The notes beneath the pieces were generated by a model. It was given only the letters and a program-made list of their open reading frames with translations. It had not been told where the DNA came from and searched no databases. From Bacteroidetes bacterium GWF2_38_335 (GTDB lineage: Bacteria > Bacteroidota > Bacteroidia > Bacteroidales > GWF2-38-335), in NCBI GenBank assembly GCA_001769535.1, contig MEOH01000025.1, positions 1 to 59,832 of the forward strand: DNA of 59,832 nucleotides. Direction: 5' to 3'. A program made the translations under genes and the position numbers. Every line of letters begins with the position of its first letter. Position 1 is the stretch's first letter. Positions 28,183-36,587 of this stretch are shown here, piece after piece.

Positions 28183-28593
28183 ATGAAAGAGCTTTTTTAT
28201 AATAATGGATTTATCAGCGGTAAGATCAGAAGTTTTACCTGCGGGGAGGTTTTAAATCTTTGTAAGGCAGGGGTTGTTCTGGTTGACATCAGAGAGGATT
28301 ATATGAATACCCATAAAGCTTTCGATCTTCCAAATGTGGTAAGTCTGCCTAAAAGTAAAATCGAACAGGCGATTATTCCTCTGGATAAAAAAGGGTATTA
28401 TATTCTAGCTGATGCTTCGGGTTTGCATACGGCACCTATCCTTAATATTTTGTCTCAAATGGGATATGAAAATATTGGCGGTTTGTCGGGTGGACTGGTT
28501 GAATGGGAGCGTGAACAAATGCCCGTTATTGTTAATCCAAAGGAGAAACTCAGTGGTTCATGTATGTGCCAGATTAAATACCGTGATGCGTAA
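28183..28593 (+). CDS. Rhodanese-like domain protein without catalytic cysteine
   Basis: A 136-residue cytosolic protein with one rhodanese fold: VVLVDIREDY (the D-x-R entry), then YYILADASGLHTA where active rhodaneses have C-x-S-G. Aspartate 77 replaces the sulfur-carrying cysteine, so sulfur transfer by the usual route is not expected. GGLSGGLVEWERE is the typical C-terminal helix start. The tail SGSCMCQIK adds a CxC motif that could bind a metal. It lies 12 bp after the preceding thioredoxin-like gene. Confidence 0.85.
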   Translation: MKELFYNNGFISGKIRSFTCGEVLNLCKAGVVLVDIREDYMNTHKAFDLPNVVSLPKSKIEQAIIPLDKKGYYILADASGLHTAPILNILSQMGYENIGGLSGGLVEWEREQMPVIVNPKEKLSGSCMCQIKYRDA

Positions 28594-28620
28594 TTTGCAA
28601 TTTTAAAAAGCAAATAAATA

Positions 28621-29079
28621 ATGAAGAAAAGTACTTTTTGGAACGTATTTTTTGTAATACTGACTGTTTTAGTATTTGTAAGTTTATTTGCTTTCAGAGG
28701 GAAAATAAGCAGTTTTTTATCTGAATCTAAAAAAGCAGAAACAGCAAAAAACCTTGATGAATCTGAAAAAAACAAATACGAAAACGAATACAATTATTCT
28801 GACCAGGCAAATGGGTATAAATACACTTTTCTTGAATTTGGAGCCAAATCCTGTGTGGCGTGTAAAAAAATGGAAGAAGTTCTTAAAATTGTTGGTGAAG
28901 ATCATCCCGAAGTCAATGTGGTTTTTCATAATGTGACTACTAAAGAAGGACAGAATTATGCAGATTATTATGGTGTGGTTATGATTCCCGTTCAGGTTAT
29001 TCTCGATAAAACCGGTAAAGAAATTTTCAGACACGAAGGTTATATCAGTGCTGAAGACCTTTCAATAAATTTTAAATAA
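28621..29079 (+). CDS. Membrane-anchored thioredoxin-like protein
   Basis: A 152-residue protein with one N-terminal membrane segment (7-25), a lysine/glutamate-rich linker to about residue 60, and a thioredoxin domain facing the periplasm. AKSCVACKKMEE carries CVAC at 78-81, and VMIPVQVILDK the cis-proline. It is likely a periplasmic thiol reductase that could receive electrons from the CcdA/ArsG-like membrane protein upstream (inference). Confidence 0.85.
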   Translation: MKKSTFWNVFFVILTVLVFVSLFAFRGKISSFLSESKKAETAKNLDESEKNKYENEYNYSDQANGYKYTFLEFGAKSCVACKKMEEVLKIVGEDHPEVNVVFHNVTTKEGQNYADYYGVVMIPVQVILDKTGKEIFRHEGYISAEDLSINFK

Positions 29080-29080
29080 A

Positions 29081-29587
29081 ATGGAAAAGTACTTATTTTT
29101 GATATTACTTTTTATTTCGGGCTTTGTTTGTGGACAAGACACGGATTCAGTCATTGTTAACATTCCTTCAGTTGAATTAAAAACTATTGATGGTGAATTG
29201 ATTAGTACTTCGGAATTGAAAAATACCGGTGCCCCCATGATCATTTTTTTCTGGAAATCATGCTGCCGCACACCCAACAAAATGCTTTCGGTTATTAGTG
29301 AAGAATATGACGACTGGAAAGAAAAAACCGGTGTAAAAATTGTACTGGTTTCTGTGGATGATTCCAGGAGTTCTAATGGCGTCAGACCTTTTATAAACGG
29401 AATGGGTTGGGACTATGAAGTGTTGCTTGATGAAAACTCCGAGTTTAAAAGAGCCATGAGTGTAACTGCTATTCCTACACTTTTTTTATTCAATGAAAAA
29501 GGTGAAATGGTTTGGAAAAAAACTTCCTTTCAGGAAGGTGATGAAGAAGAAATACAAGAAAAATTATTAAATTTATCCAATAAATAA
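29081..29587 (+). CDS. TlpA/redoxin-family exported protein with altered active site
   Basis: A 168-residue protein with a signal peptide (1-18) and a redoxin domain. The active site reads FFWKSCCRTPN: the second cysteine (62) aligns with the first Cys of CGPC, and proline replaces the resolving Cys. The extra C61 gives a vicinal pair. VTAIPTLFLFNEKGEMV is the cis-proline strand. It could be a one-cysteine reductase or a thiol binder. It starts 1 bp after the preceding gene. Confidence 0.82.
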   Translation: MEKYLFLILLFISGFVCGQDTDSVIVNIPSVELKTIDGELISTSELKNTGAPMIIFFWKSCCRTPNKMLSVISEEYDDWKEKTGVKIVLVSVDDSRSSNGVRPFINGMGWDYEVLLDENSEFKRAMSVTAIPTLFLFNEKGEMVWKKTSFQEGDEEEIQEKLLNLSNK

Positions 29588-29593
29588 TTCCGT

Positions 29594-29959
29594 ATGAAAA
29601 ACGTACTTATTCCTTTGATTCTAATTTCCGTAATTTTTTCAGTTATTACCTCCTGCAAAAAAGAAAAGGAAGACGAAAAAATTTCCGATGAAATTACCAT
29701 TGACAGTCTGGTTACCGATTTCTACACCGTCAGGGCCTACGACACCGCTTGTATCACTGTATATGCGACCGGCGCTGATCTTGAATACGCATGGGAGGCC
29801 GACCACGGCTATATTACCGGAGCAGGAACCACAATAAAATATGCTGCCGGCGAATGTTGCGTTGGAACTAATACAGTCAAATGCACTGTTTCAAATACAA
29901 CAGGCAGCGTTTCGGATACCATTAAAATAAACGTGTTCAGCTATTTCGACCCGAAATGA
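29594..29959 (+). CDS. Lipoprotein with PKD/Ig-like domain
   Basis: A 121-residue lipoprotein (lipobox VITSC, cysteine 21) with a charged linker and a single beta-sandwich resembling PKD/Ig-like domains: LEYAWEADHGYI and GTNTVKCTVSNTTGSVSDT. A cysteine pair, GECCVG, lies within the domain. Its gene overlaps the next by 4 bp (ATGA), so the two products may cooperate at the outer membrane. Confidence 0.75.
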   Translation: MKNVLIPLILISVIFSVITSCKKEKEDEKISDEITIDSLVTDFYTVRAYDTACITVYATGADLEYAWEADHGYITGAGTTIKYAAGECCVGTNTVKCTVSNTTGSVSDTIKINVFSYFDPK

Positions 29960-30906
29960 AAACTCTGTTAGCAATTTCTGTTTTTCTTCTGTTTTTTACG
30001 GACGCTTTTTCCCAATGCTGTTCCGCCGGAAATCCTTATTGCGGTGACGGAACCAATGAAGTTTCGGCTAAAAAAACTTTAACAACAAGTGTTTTGTATA
30101 GGAACAGCTATTCCGACACCTATTATCATGGAGGTGAACCCTTTGAAATAAAATACCTTGATCATTCGGGCTTTAACTTTACCCAAATACAGGCCGAATA
30201 TGCCCTGAATCACCGCCTGAACTTTAACGGTGAGTTGGGTTACTTTATCAACAGAAGTGAGTATTTTGTGAATCCGGATGCAAAACCAATGACCGGAAAG
30301 GGGTTAGGCGATTGTGCACTTTCTGTAAGGTACAATGCACTTTTCTACAGTGATAAGTCATTCCGGCTGTCATTTCTTGGCGGAATGAAATTGCCTGTGG
30401 GGGTTTTTGACCTGGAGGTTGATAACGTTAAGCTGCCCATTACCCTCCAGCCCTCATCAGGAAGCTATAAATATTTTGTAGGATTTTATATCTACAAAGG
30501 ACTTAAAGATATTTTTTATTTTAAAAAGTTTTCTTTTTCCTCGCAATGTACTTATGAAATATCCACCTTGATAGAATCTGAGAATTTTTACTATAAATAC
30601 GGTGGACTGTTTATCGGTTCTCTGTACATCAATTATCGTCTGGGAAACCGGCTCACATGCAGTCTGCAAGGGCGGTTTGAAACCCGTGGAAAAGCCATTC
30701 GTGAAGATGATCAGGTGGTAGAATCATCAGGATATAAAATATTTTTTCTTTCACCACAGTTGCTTGTCAAATTGAAAAAAGACTGGATGATACGCCTCAA
30801 TGTCGATTTGCCGGTTTACAAATATTATAACGGCATACAGTTTACCAATAAATATGCTTTGAATTTAAGTGTTTCTAAAAAAATCAATTTTGAAAAAAAG
30901 GAATAA
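29956..30906 (+). CDS. Outer-membrane beta-barrel-like protein
   Basis: A 316-residue exported protein (signal 1-19) whose mature N-terminus has a cysteine cluster, QCCSAGNPYCGDG. The rest alternates amphipathic strands ending in aromatic residues, as in outer-membrane barrels (for example FFLSPQLLVKLKKDWMIRLNVDL). It has no TonB box. It ends the run of co-directional redox genes and could be the outer-membrane exit or a sensor for this system. That role is inferred from position only. Confidence 0.7.
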   Translation: MKTLLAISVFLLFFTDAFSQCCSAGNPYCGDGTNEVSAKKTLTTSVLYRNSYSDTYYHGGEPFEIKYLDHSGFNFTQIQAEYALNHRLNFNGELGYFINRSEYFVNPDAKPMTGKGLGDCALSVRYNALFYSDKSFRLSFLGGMKLPVGVFDLEVDNVKLPITLQPSSGSYKYFVGFYIYKGLKDIFYFKKFSFSSQCTYEISTLIESENFYYKYGGLFIGSLYINYRLGNRLTCSLQGRFETRGKAIREDDQVVESSGYKIFFLSPQLLVKLKKDWMIRLNVDLPVYKYYNGIQFTNKYALNLSVSKKINFEKKE

Positions 30907-30991
30907 TATTTTTGCGCATAAAAACAGCAGTTAAAACAGAAATTTAAAGCAATTTATTACCCTTTTTTTACATTTGTATAAAAAGCAAACT

Positions 30992-31903
30992 ATGAAATTT
31001 TACCTTGCAATTATTTTTTTTGCATTTTGTTTCTTTGCAAATTACACTGCCAGAACTCAAAACACCGGGGCTGTTCAAATAATTGTAACATACCATGATG
31101 AATCACAGGATAAACTTTTTAGTCTGGATATTAGAGATTCTGTCATTCAAAGAGCGTATTTCAATTCTGACCATACATTTTCAGGCTTAACCCCCGGGAT
31201 CTATAATATTAAAGTATATAATGGCTTTCCGGAAACAAGACTTATGACTGTTTATAATGTGGAAGTATTTTCTGATTCACTCACTGTATGTTATCTTTCT
31301 TATCCTGAACAATACCGGGAAGAGCTGATTGATACTGTATATGAGTCTGAGGGATTAGCTCAAGTATATTTAGGTTTAACATACGGAATTAGTGATAAAA
31401 ATAATAAAGGACTGATAAGAGATGCATTTAATTTAAAATTGGGCATGATTGCCATGACTTGTATAAATAAACATTTGGCTCTGGGAGGTATTTTAGGATT
31501 TTACAATTACAATCACACAAGATTTTTAAAAGATTCATCAGTTTTTATGCCTGCCGATCATTTAAAAGAAAATTATTCTTATTGCTACTTTCCTATAGGT
31601 GTGAATGTGAGCTTTTCACTGAATGATATGACTAAATCTCCCAGTAAAAGAATCATGCTCGATTTAGGTGCAACCTATAATGCGCCTCTCTGGTTCAGGC
31701 ATTCATTTAAAGAAAACAACCAAACCACCCTTACCAGGAAAATACAGAAATATAATGATTTCAATGCCTACTGCGCCTTTGCTGTAACTCCATTTTCAAT
31801 TTGGGCAGAATACCGCCTGACAGATTTTCTTAAAGATGGCTTCCCTGAAATGCCTCGATTAAACATTGGCATTGTTTTTTTATTTTATAGAAATTCTGAA
31901 TGA
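30992..31903 (+). CDS. Exported protein of unknown function, barrel-like
   Basis: A 303-residue exported protein with signal peptide (hydrophobic 3-18, cleavage near ARTQ). The N-terminal 90 residues resemble a small beta domain (GAVQIIVTYHDESQ, FSGLTPGIYNIKVYNGF), and the rest has strand patterns like an outer-membrane porin-type fold. I chose the ATG at 30992; an ATG at 30974 would add six residues ahead of the signal. An 85-bp gap separates it from the preceding gene, so its link to the arsenic island is uncertain. I do not recognise a family. Confidence 0.65.
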   Translation: MKFYLAIIFFAFCFFANYTARTQNTGAVQIIVTYHDESQDKLFSLDIRDSVIQRAYFNSDHTFSGLTPGIYNIKVYNGFPETRLMTVYNVEVFSDSLTVCYLSYPEQYREELIDTVYESEGLAQVYLGLTYGISDKNNKGLIRDAFNLKLGMIAMTCINKHLALGGILGFYNYNHTRFLKDSSVFMPADHLKENYSYCYFPIGVNVSFSLNDMTKSPSKRIMLDLGATYNAPLWFRHSFKENNQTTLTRKIQKYNDFNAYCAFAVTPFSIWAEYRLTDFLKDGFPEMPRLNIGIVFLFYRNSE

Positions 31904-31953
31904 ACATAGTGGGTTAATACCATTAATCCTATTTAAATAATTTTCTGTATTAC

Positions 31954-32005
31954 CCAAAAAAAATTACCTTTAACCTCAGGTTACTTAAAACCTTTTGTTT
32001 CGCTC
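31954..32005 (+). repeat. 52-bp direct repeat, copy 1
   Basis: Identical over 52 bp to 32569-32620. It contains the box TACCTTTA (31965-31972). Weaker similarity extends about 20 bp upstream. Together the two copies flank the ORF6N remnant. Confidence 0.9.
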
Positions 32006-32079
32006 AGTTTGAGTAAAACATAAAAAAATATTATTGATAGGGATATGGAAAATGATAATAACTTTTTTCAGGATATAAG

Positions 32080-32493
32080 TTAAAAAAATTTCGCGTTTGG
32101 CTTAAAACCTATCTGTTTTCGGGGTTTGGGGTTTTCATGTTTTTCAATAAGTTCATCAAGATAACTAAAAACCAACTCAATGTTTTTATCCTGTTTCTCA
32201 ATTTTTTTCTTAATAGTTTCTATTTCATTTCTAATGTCAGCTCTTTCTTGAAGCATCGACCTGATTTTAATAAAAACATCAATTATCCTGATGCTCATTT
32301 TTCTGGCAATTGTGCTTTTTAATACATTAGCTGCCTGTAAAACTCCATGCTCGGTAAATGCAAACGGCAAATATCTTTGCCCTCCCCAACTTGAGGTCAC
32401 AATTTGTGCTCTCAAGATAGCAAATTCTTCTGCTGTAAGTTCAAACATGAAATGTTCAGGGAAAATGTCAAGATTACGTCTCACGGCTTGTTT
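32080..32493 (-). pseudogene. Truncated ORF6N-domain protein
   Basis: The reading frame encodes about 137 residues matching the second half of ORF6N (KilA-N-related) proteins of phages and mobile elements. KQAVRRNLDIFPEHFMFELT is the conserved core, followed by a C-terminal coiled coil. The N-terminal third, which normally begins with an IxxIRG-type strand, is missing: a TAA stands directly before KQAVRRN where the family continues. A GTG at 32484 could start a shortened protein, but loss of the conserved core start makes this a remnant. It lies between two 52-bp direct repeats. Confidence 0.8.
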
Positions 32494-32568
32494 TTATAAT
32501 CCCTACGGAATCTACAAGGAATTAGAGTCAAACTCAAAAATCCTTATTCAAATTTTCTTCTGGATTCA

Positions 32569-32620
32569 CCAAAAAAAATTACCTTTAACCTCAGGTTACT
32601 TAAAACCTTTTGTTTCGCTC
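32569..32620 (+). repeat. 52-bp direct repeat, copy 2, with promoter box
   Basis: Exact second copy, ending 4 bp before the ATG of the propeller sensor. The TACCTTTA box (32580-32587) lies 37 bp before that ATG and could be its promoter, so the repeat may be a duplicated promoter region. Confidence 0.85.
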
Positions 32621-32624
32621 GCTT

Positions 32625-35600
32625 ATGAAATGGTCTGTAGTTTTTTGCATTCTTGCATGGCTGATGCCTGTTTATCAGGTATCTGCACAGAAATACCATT
32701 TCATAAACTATACCGTCCAAAACGGTTTTCCCCAATCAAACGCCGATCATGTTTTTCAGGATAGTCAGGGTTTTATGTGGTTCGCCACCCAAAACGGTGC
32801 GGTGAAATTCGATGGTCATAATTATCAGGTTATCAATGAAAAAGATGGTCTGCCCAGTTCGGTTGTTCAGCACATAAACCAGGATTCCGAAGGTAACTTC
32901 TGGATTAGCACAAAAAGCGGTCTCACAAAAATTGATAAAAACGGAAAAATTAAAACTTTTACTGAAAAAGATGGCTTTTCATCGCCCGAAATCATCTGTA
33001 CTTATGAAATAAATCCGGGAAAAATGCTGGTGTGTACACGCAAATCAGCCGCAATTATTTCTGGAGAAAAAGTAATTAAAATATCTCCGGATGTGCATGT
33101 GCGCTTTTTTCTGAAAATGAAATCCGGACAAATATGGGCGGCTACAGCGGGCGGAATCAATATTCTTAACGGTAACTTCCTCGAACCCTTGAAATCCGGG
33201 CTTTCCGAATTTCAATTGTCTTTTTCAGATATGGCAGAGGTTGGTGATTCCCTGATCTGGTTCTCTACAAGTCACGGAATTTACAAGTATAACGGCAGAA
33301 AATTTGAACTTTTTACCGAAAATGAGGGGCTTATCAGTAATAAAATTAACTGCCTGCTCTACGATTCTGAAGGATATCTCTGGTATTCATCCGAAAATAA
33401 AGGTTGTGGCAGATATAAAAATGGCGTATTTCAGAATTTTACTCCCGAAAACGGCATCACCAGTCTTTCGGTGCTTAGTCTGTTTGAAGACCGCGAAAAA
33501 AATATCTGGATGGGATCACGAAACGGTGTCAGCATGCTTAATGTCCACAGTCCGTTTGTCCATTTCGACAAGGTTAGTCCGGCCGAAGGCGAAATTGTTC
33601 TCGGAATAAAAGGTGATGAGTCAGGTAATATTTGGTTTTGCACATACGGCCACGGATTGGTCAAATACGACGGCACAACATACGAAACACTGGATACCAA
33701 AAAAGGAAGCATCGAAGATTATTTTTTTGATGTGGAAATTGACAGAAAGACCGTATGGCTTGCTTCGGCAAACAACGGGATTATTAAATATGACGGGAAA
33801 AATTTTACCAGAATTAACAAAATTGGCGAGAAAAGACTTGAAAGGGTGTACAACATATTTAAAGACTCCTATGGAAATATTTGGTTTGGCGGAAATTATA
33901 AAGGCGTAGTTAAGTATGACGGTGAAAATTTCACGGTATATAATCCGGAAAATGGTTTTGAGGGCGGAGATGTTATGGGAATAGGCGAAGATCCTGCAAA
34001 AAATATGTGGTTTTCATCAACTTCGTCGGGACTGTACATGTACAACGGAAAAAAGTTCATATCGTTCGGCGAAATGGGTATGGACAATAATTACATACGC
34101 TGCGTGGCTTATTGTAATGATGTAATGTGGTGCGGCACGGCCTCTGAAGGCATTATAGGGGTATCCGAAAAAAATGGAAAGTTTTCGTGGAAGTATGTCA
34201 ATACCGATCTGGGAATCAGTTCCAACAATGTATATATTTTATATCCCGATAGCCGGGGAAATTTGTGGTGCGGGACGGAAAAAGGGATTGACAGAATTTC
34301 TTTTGATAAAAATGGCAGCGATATTTTGGTGAAAAATTACACTAAGGATGAAGGCTTTTACGGAGTGGAAACTAATATTAACGGAGCATTTGAAGACCGT
34401 AAGGGAAATATCTGGTTTGGCACCGTTGACGGGGCAACATGTTATTTTCCGGAAAGGGATGCCCCAAGCATGCTTGAAACCAATACCTACATTACCAGAC
34501 TGAGGTTGTTTTTTGAAGATTTCAACTGGAAAGAATATTGTTCCTCAGTCGATGACGGAGGTTTACCTGTAGATCTGGTTCTTCCCTGGGATATGAACCA
34601 TCTTACTTTTGATTTTATCGGCTTGTGCTATTCAAATCCCGATAAGGTCAAGTACAGATACCGTCTGTTGGGACAGAGTGACATCTGGTCACCACCAACT
34701 TCCGATCCCAAAGCGGTTTTTACCAATATCACCCCCGGAAAATATGAGTTTCAGGTTATCTCATCAAACAGCGATGGAGTGTGGAATGAAAACCCGGTAA
34801 CTTTAAAATTTACCATTGAACCGCCTTATTGGCAAAAACTATGGTTTATACTGCTTGTTTCCGGCGCAGTTCTGTCTTTTGTTATACTGATTGTCAATCT
34901 CAGAATCAGGGCGCTGAAAGCAGCAAAGAAAGTATTGGAGATGAAAGTCATAAACCGCACTCAGGAAATCCAGCACCAGAAGGAGGAAATCGAAGCGCAG
35001 CGCAATAATACCGAGGAACAGAAAAAAATTATCGAGCGCATTCACCGTGAAGTGGACCAGAGCATTGTTTACGCCACACGCATTCAGCAATCGGTATTTC
35101 CCGACATCAATATCCTGAAAAATCATTTTTCAGATCAGTTTGTTTTCTTCAGGCCTAAAGACCAGGTAAGTGGAGATTTTTACTGGTGGACAACCATCGA
35201 AAACCAAACAATAATCACTGCTGTTGATTGCACCGGACATGGTGTTCCCGGAGCATTTATGAGTATGCTCGGAATATCTTTCCTTCGAGAAATTGTCATG
35301 AAAGAATACATCACGCACCCCGGTGTCATTTTGCGAAAACTGCGCAAGGAAATTATCAAATCGCTGAACCAGACCAACGAAATTGGTACGCAGCGCGACG
35401 GAATGGACATGGGACTGATTTCCATCAACCATGAAACAAATGTCATGCAATTTTCAGGAGCAAACAATCCGGTGTATATCATCACCAGAAACAGGGTTAT
35501 TCAGAACTCTGACAAAGTCATCACCACCGGCACGCACGAAATGTTCCTGCACGAAATAAAGGGCGATAAAATGCCAATATCCATTCATTATCGTATGGAC

Positions 35601-35849
35601 AAGTTTGATACCCATGAGATACAGCTACAAAAAGGCGATCAGGTATATCTGTTTTCAGATGGCTTTGCCGACCAGTTTGGCGGTGCCAATGCCGGAAAAT
35701 TCAGGTTCAAGCCATTTAAGGAACTCTTACTCAAAAATGCCCACCTTCCCATGGAAGAGCAGCAAAAAGTTCTTGAAAACGCCTTCGACAACTGGAAGGG
35801 AATTTTAGAACAGGTTGATGATGTGGTGGTTGTGGGAGTCAAGGTATAG
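32625..35849 (+). CDS. Propeller sensor with PP2C-type SpoIIE phosphatase
   Basis: A 1074-residue transmembrane signalling protein. A signal segment (1-20) is followed by about twelve two-component-regulator-propeller repeats (for example GFMWFATQNGAVKFDG, NIWFGTVDGATCYF), a Y_Y_Y domain and one membrane helix (around 745, LWFILLVSGAVLSFVILIV). A coiled coil and a cytosolic SpoIIE/PP2C serine phosphatase complete it, with acidic motifs VSGDFYWW, VDCTGHGVPGAF and LFSDGFADQFGG. The family normally dephosphorylates an anti-sigma antagonist in response to an extracellular signal. I start it at ATG 32625, because an upstream TTG (32610) lies in the direct repeat. It converges with the kinase/regulator pair. 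Confidence 0.92.
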   Translation: MKWSVVFCILAWLMPVYQVSAQKYHFINYTVQNGFPQSNADHVFQDSQGFMWFATQNGAVKFDGHNYQVINEKDGLPSSVVQHINQDSEGNFWISTKSGLTKIDKNGKIKTFTEKDGFSSPEIICTYEINPGKMLVCTRKSAAIISGEKVIKISPDVHVRFFLKMKSGQIWAATAGGINILNGNFLEPLKSGLSEFQLSFSDMAEVGDSLIWFSTSHGIYKYNGRKFELFTENEGLISNKINCLLYDSEGYLWYSSENKGCGRYKNGVFQNFTPENGITSLSVLSLFEDREKNIWMGSRNGVSMLNVHSPFVHFDKVSPAEGEIVLGIKGDESGNIWFCTYGHGLVKYDGTTYETLDTKKGSIEDYFFDVEIDRKTVWLASANNGIIKYDGKNFTRINKIGEKRLERVYNIFKDSYGNIWFGGNYKGVVKYDGENFTVYNPENGFEGGDVMGIGEDPAKNMWFSSTSSGLYMYNGKKFISFGEMGMDNNYIRCVAYCNDVMWCGTASEGIIGVSEKNGKFSWKYVNTDLGISSNNVYILYPDSRGNLWCGTEKGIDRISFDKNGSDILVKNYTKDEGFYGVETNINGAFEDRKGNIWFGTVDGATCYFPERDAPSMLETNTYITRLRLFFEDFNWKEYCSSVDDGGLPVDLVLPWDMNHLTFDFIGLCYSNPDKVKYRYRLLGQSDIWSPPTSDPKAVFTNITPGKYEFQVISSNSDGVWNENPVTLKFTIEPPYWQKLWFILLVSGAVLSFVILIVNLRIRALKAAKKVLEMKVINRTQEIQHQKEEIEAQRNNTEEQKKIIERIHREVDQSIVYATRIQQSVFPDINILKNHFSDQFVFFRPKDQVSGDFYWWTTIENQTIITAVDCTGHGVPGAFMSMLGISFLREIVMKEYITHPGVILRKLRKEIIKSLNQTNEIGTQRDGMDMGLISINHETNVMQFSGANNPVYIITRNRVIQNSDKVITTGTHEMFLHEIKGDKMPISIHYRMDKFDTHEIQLQKGDQVYLFSDGFADQFGGANAGKFRFKPFKELLLKNAHLPMEEQQKVLENAFDNWKGILEQVDDVVVVGVKV

Positions 35850-35889
35850 CGTTTCATGTTATTAATACTTTGAATTTCGAACAAAGAAC

Positions 35890-35962
35890 AAGAAACCAGA
35901 AACCAGGAACCACAAACCAGAAACCCGAAACCAGAAACCCGAAACCAGAAACTAGGAACTAA
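35890..35962. repeat. Purine-rich tandem repeat between convergent genes
   Basis: About 70 bp of near-identical short units of the type GAAACCAGAAACC, with strong A/G/C strand bias. It separates the 3-prime ends of the propeller sensor and the response regulator and overlaps the regulator's last codons. No hairpin terminator is visible. Confidence 0.7.
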
Positions 35963-36587
35963 TAATCCCATTCTTCATAGCATACATAATCAAACTGGCC
36001 GTATTTTTCGATTGTGTTTTGCCCAGCAGGTTTTCGCGGTGCTTGTCAACAGTACGTTTGCTAACAAAAAGCTTATCGGCAATTTCCTGGTTCGACATAC
36101 CTTTGCAGATGAGTGTGAGCACTTCGATTTCTCTTTCAGAAAGCAATTCAGGTTCCTTTTGCATTTTTTCTTTATGGACAACCAGTTTCAGCAGAATTTC
36201 CTGCGAAAAATAATTGTTGCCTTTCATCACTTCTTCAATGGCGGTAGTGACAATTTTTATATCAGAGTCTTTTAGCAGAAACCCCTTAACCCCGGCATTA
36301 ATCATCTTAAGGTAATATTCTTCTTCGCCGAACATGGTAAGGGCAATGATTTTAAAATCGGGCTTTTCGGCCATGGCAATATCGGTAGCTTCGATGCCGT
36401 CCATTACCGGCATGCTGATGTCCATCAGTGCAATATCCACTTTTTCGTGCCTGATTATTTCAAGAAACTCTCTGCCGTTGCCCGCTTCATAGATATTCTC
36501 AGCAACTCCCAAACTTTTCAGCAACAGCTTCAGTCCGTTGCGAAACAGGGAATGGTCATCTACCAATATAATATTCAGTTTGCTCAT
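35952..36587 (-). CDS. NarL/LuxR-type response regulator
   Basis: A 211-residue cytosolic regulator. The receiver domain begins NIILVDDHSLFRNGLK (acidic pair) with the phosphorylated aspartate in ALMDISMPVMDG, and threonine and lysine in ALTMFGEE and FLLKDSD. The LuxR helix-turn-helix is LSEREIEVLTLICKGMSNQEI to TVDKHRENLLGK. Its start overlaps the stop of the upstream kinase gene by 4 bp, so it is the cognate partner. Targets are unknown. Confidence 0.95.
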   Translation of the reverse strand: MSKLNIILVDDHSLFRNGLKLLLKSLGVAENIYEAGNGREFLEIIRHEKVDIALMDISMPVMDGIEATDIAMAEKPDFKIIALTMFGEEEYYLKMINAGVKGFLLKDSDIKIVTTAIEEVMKGNNYFSQEILLKLVVHKEKMQKEPELLSEREIEVLTLICKGMSNQEIADKLFVSKRTVDKHRENLLGKTQSKNTASLIMYAMKNGIISS

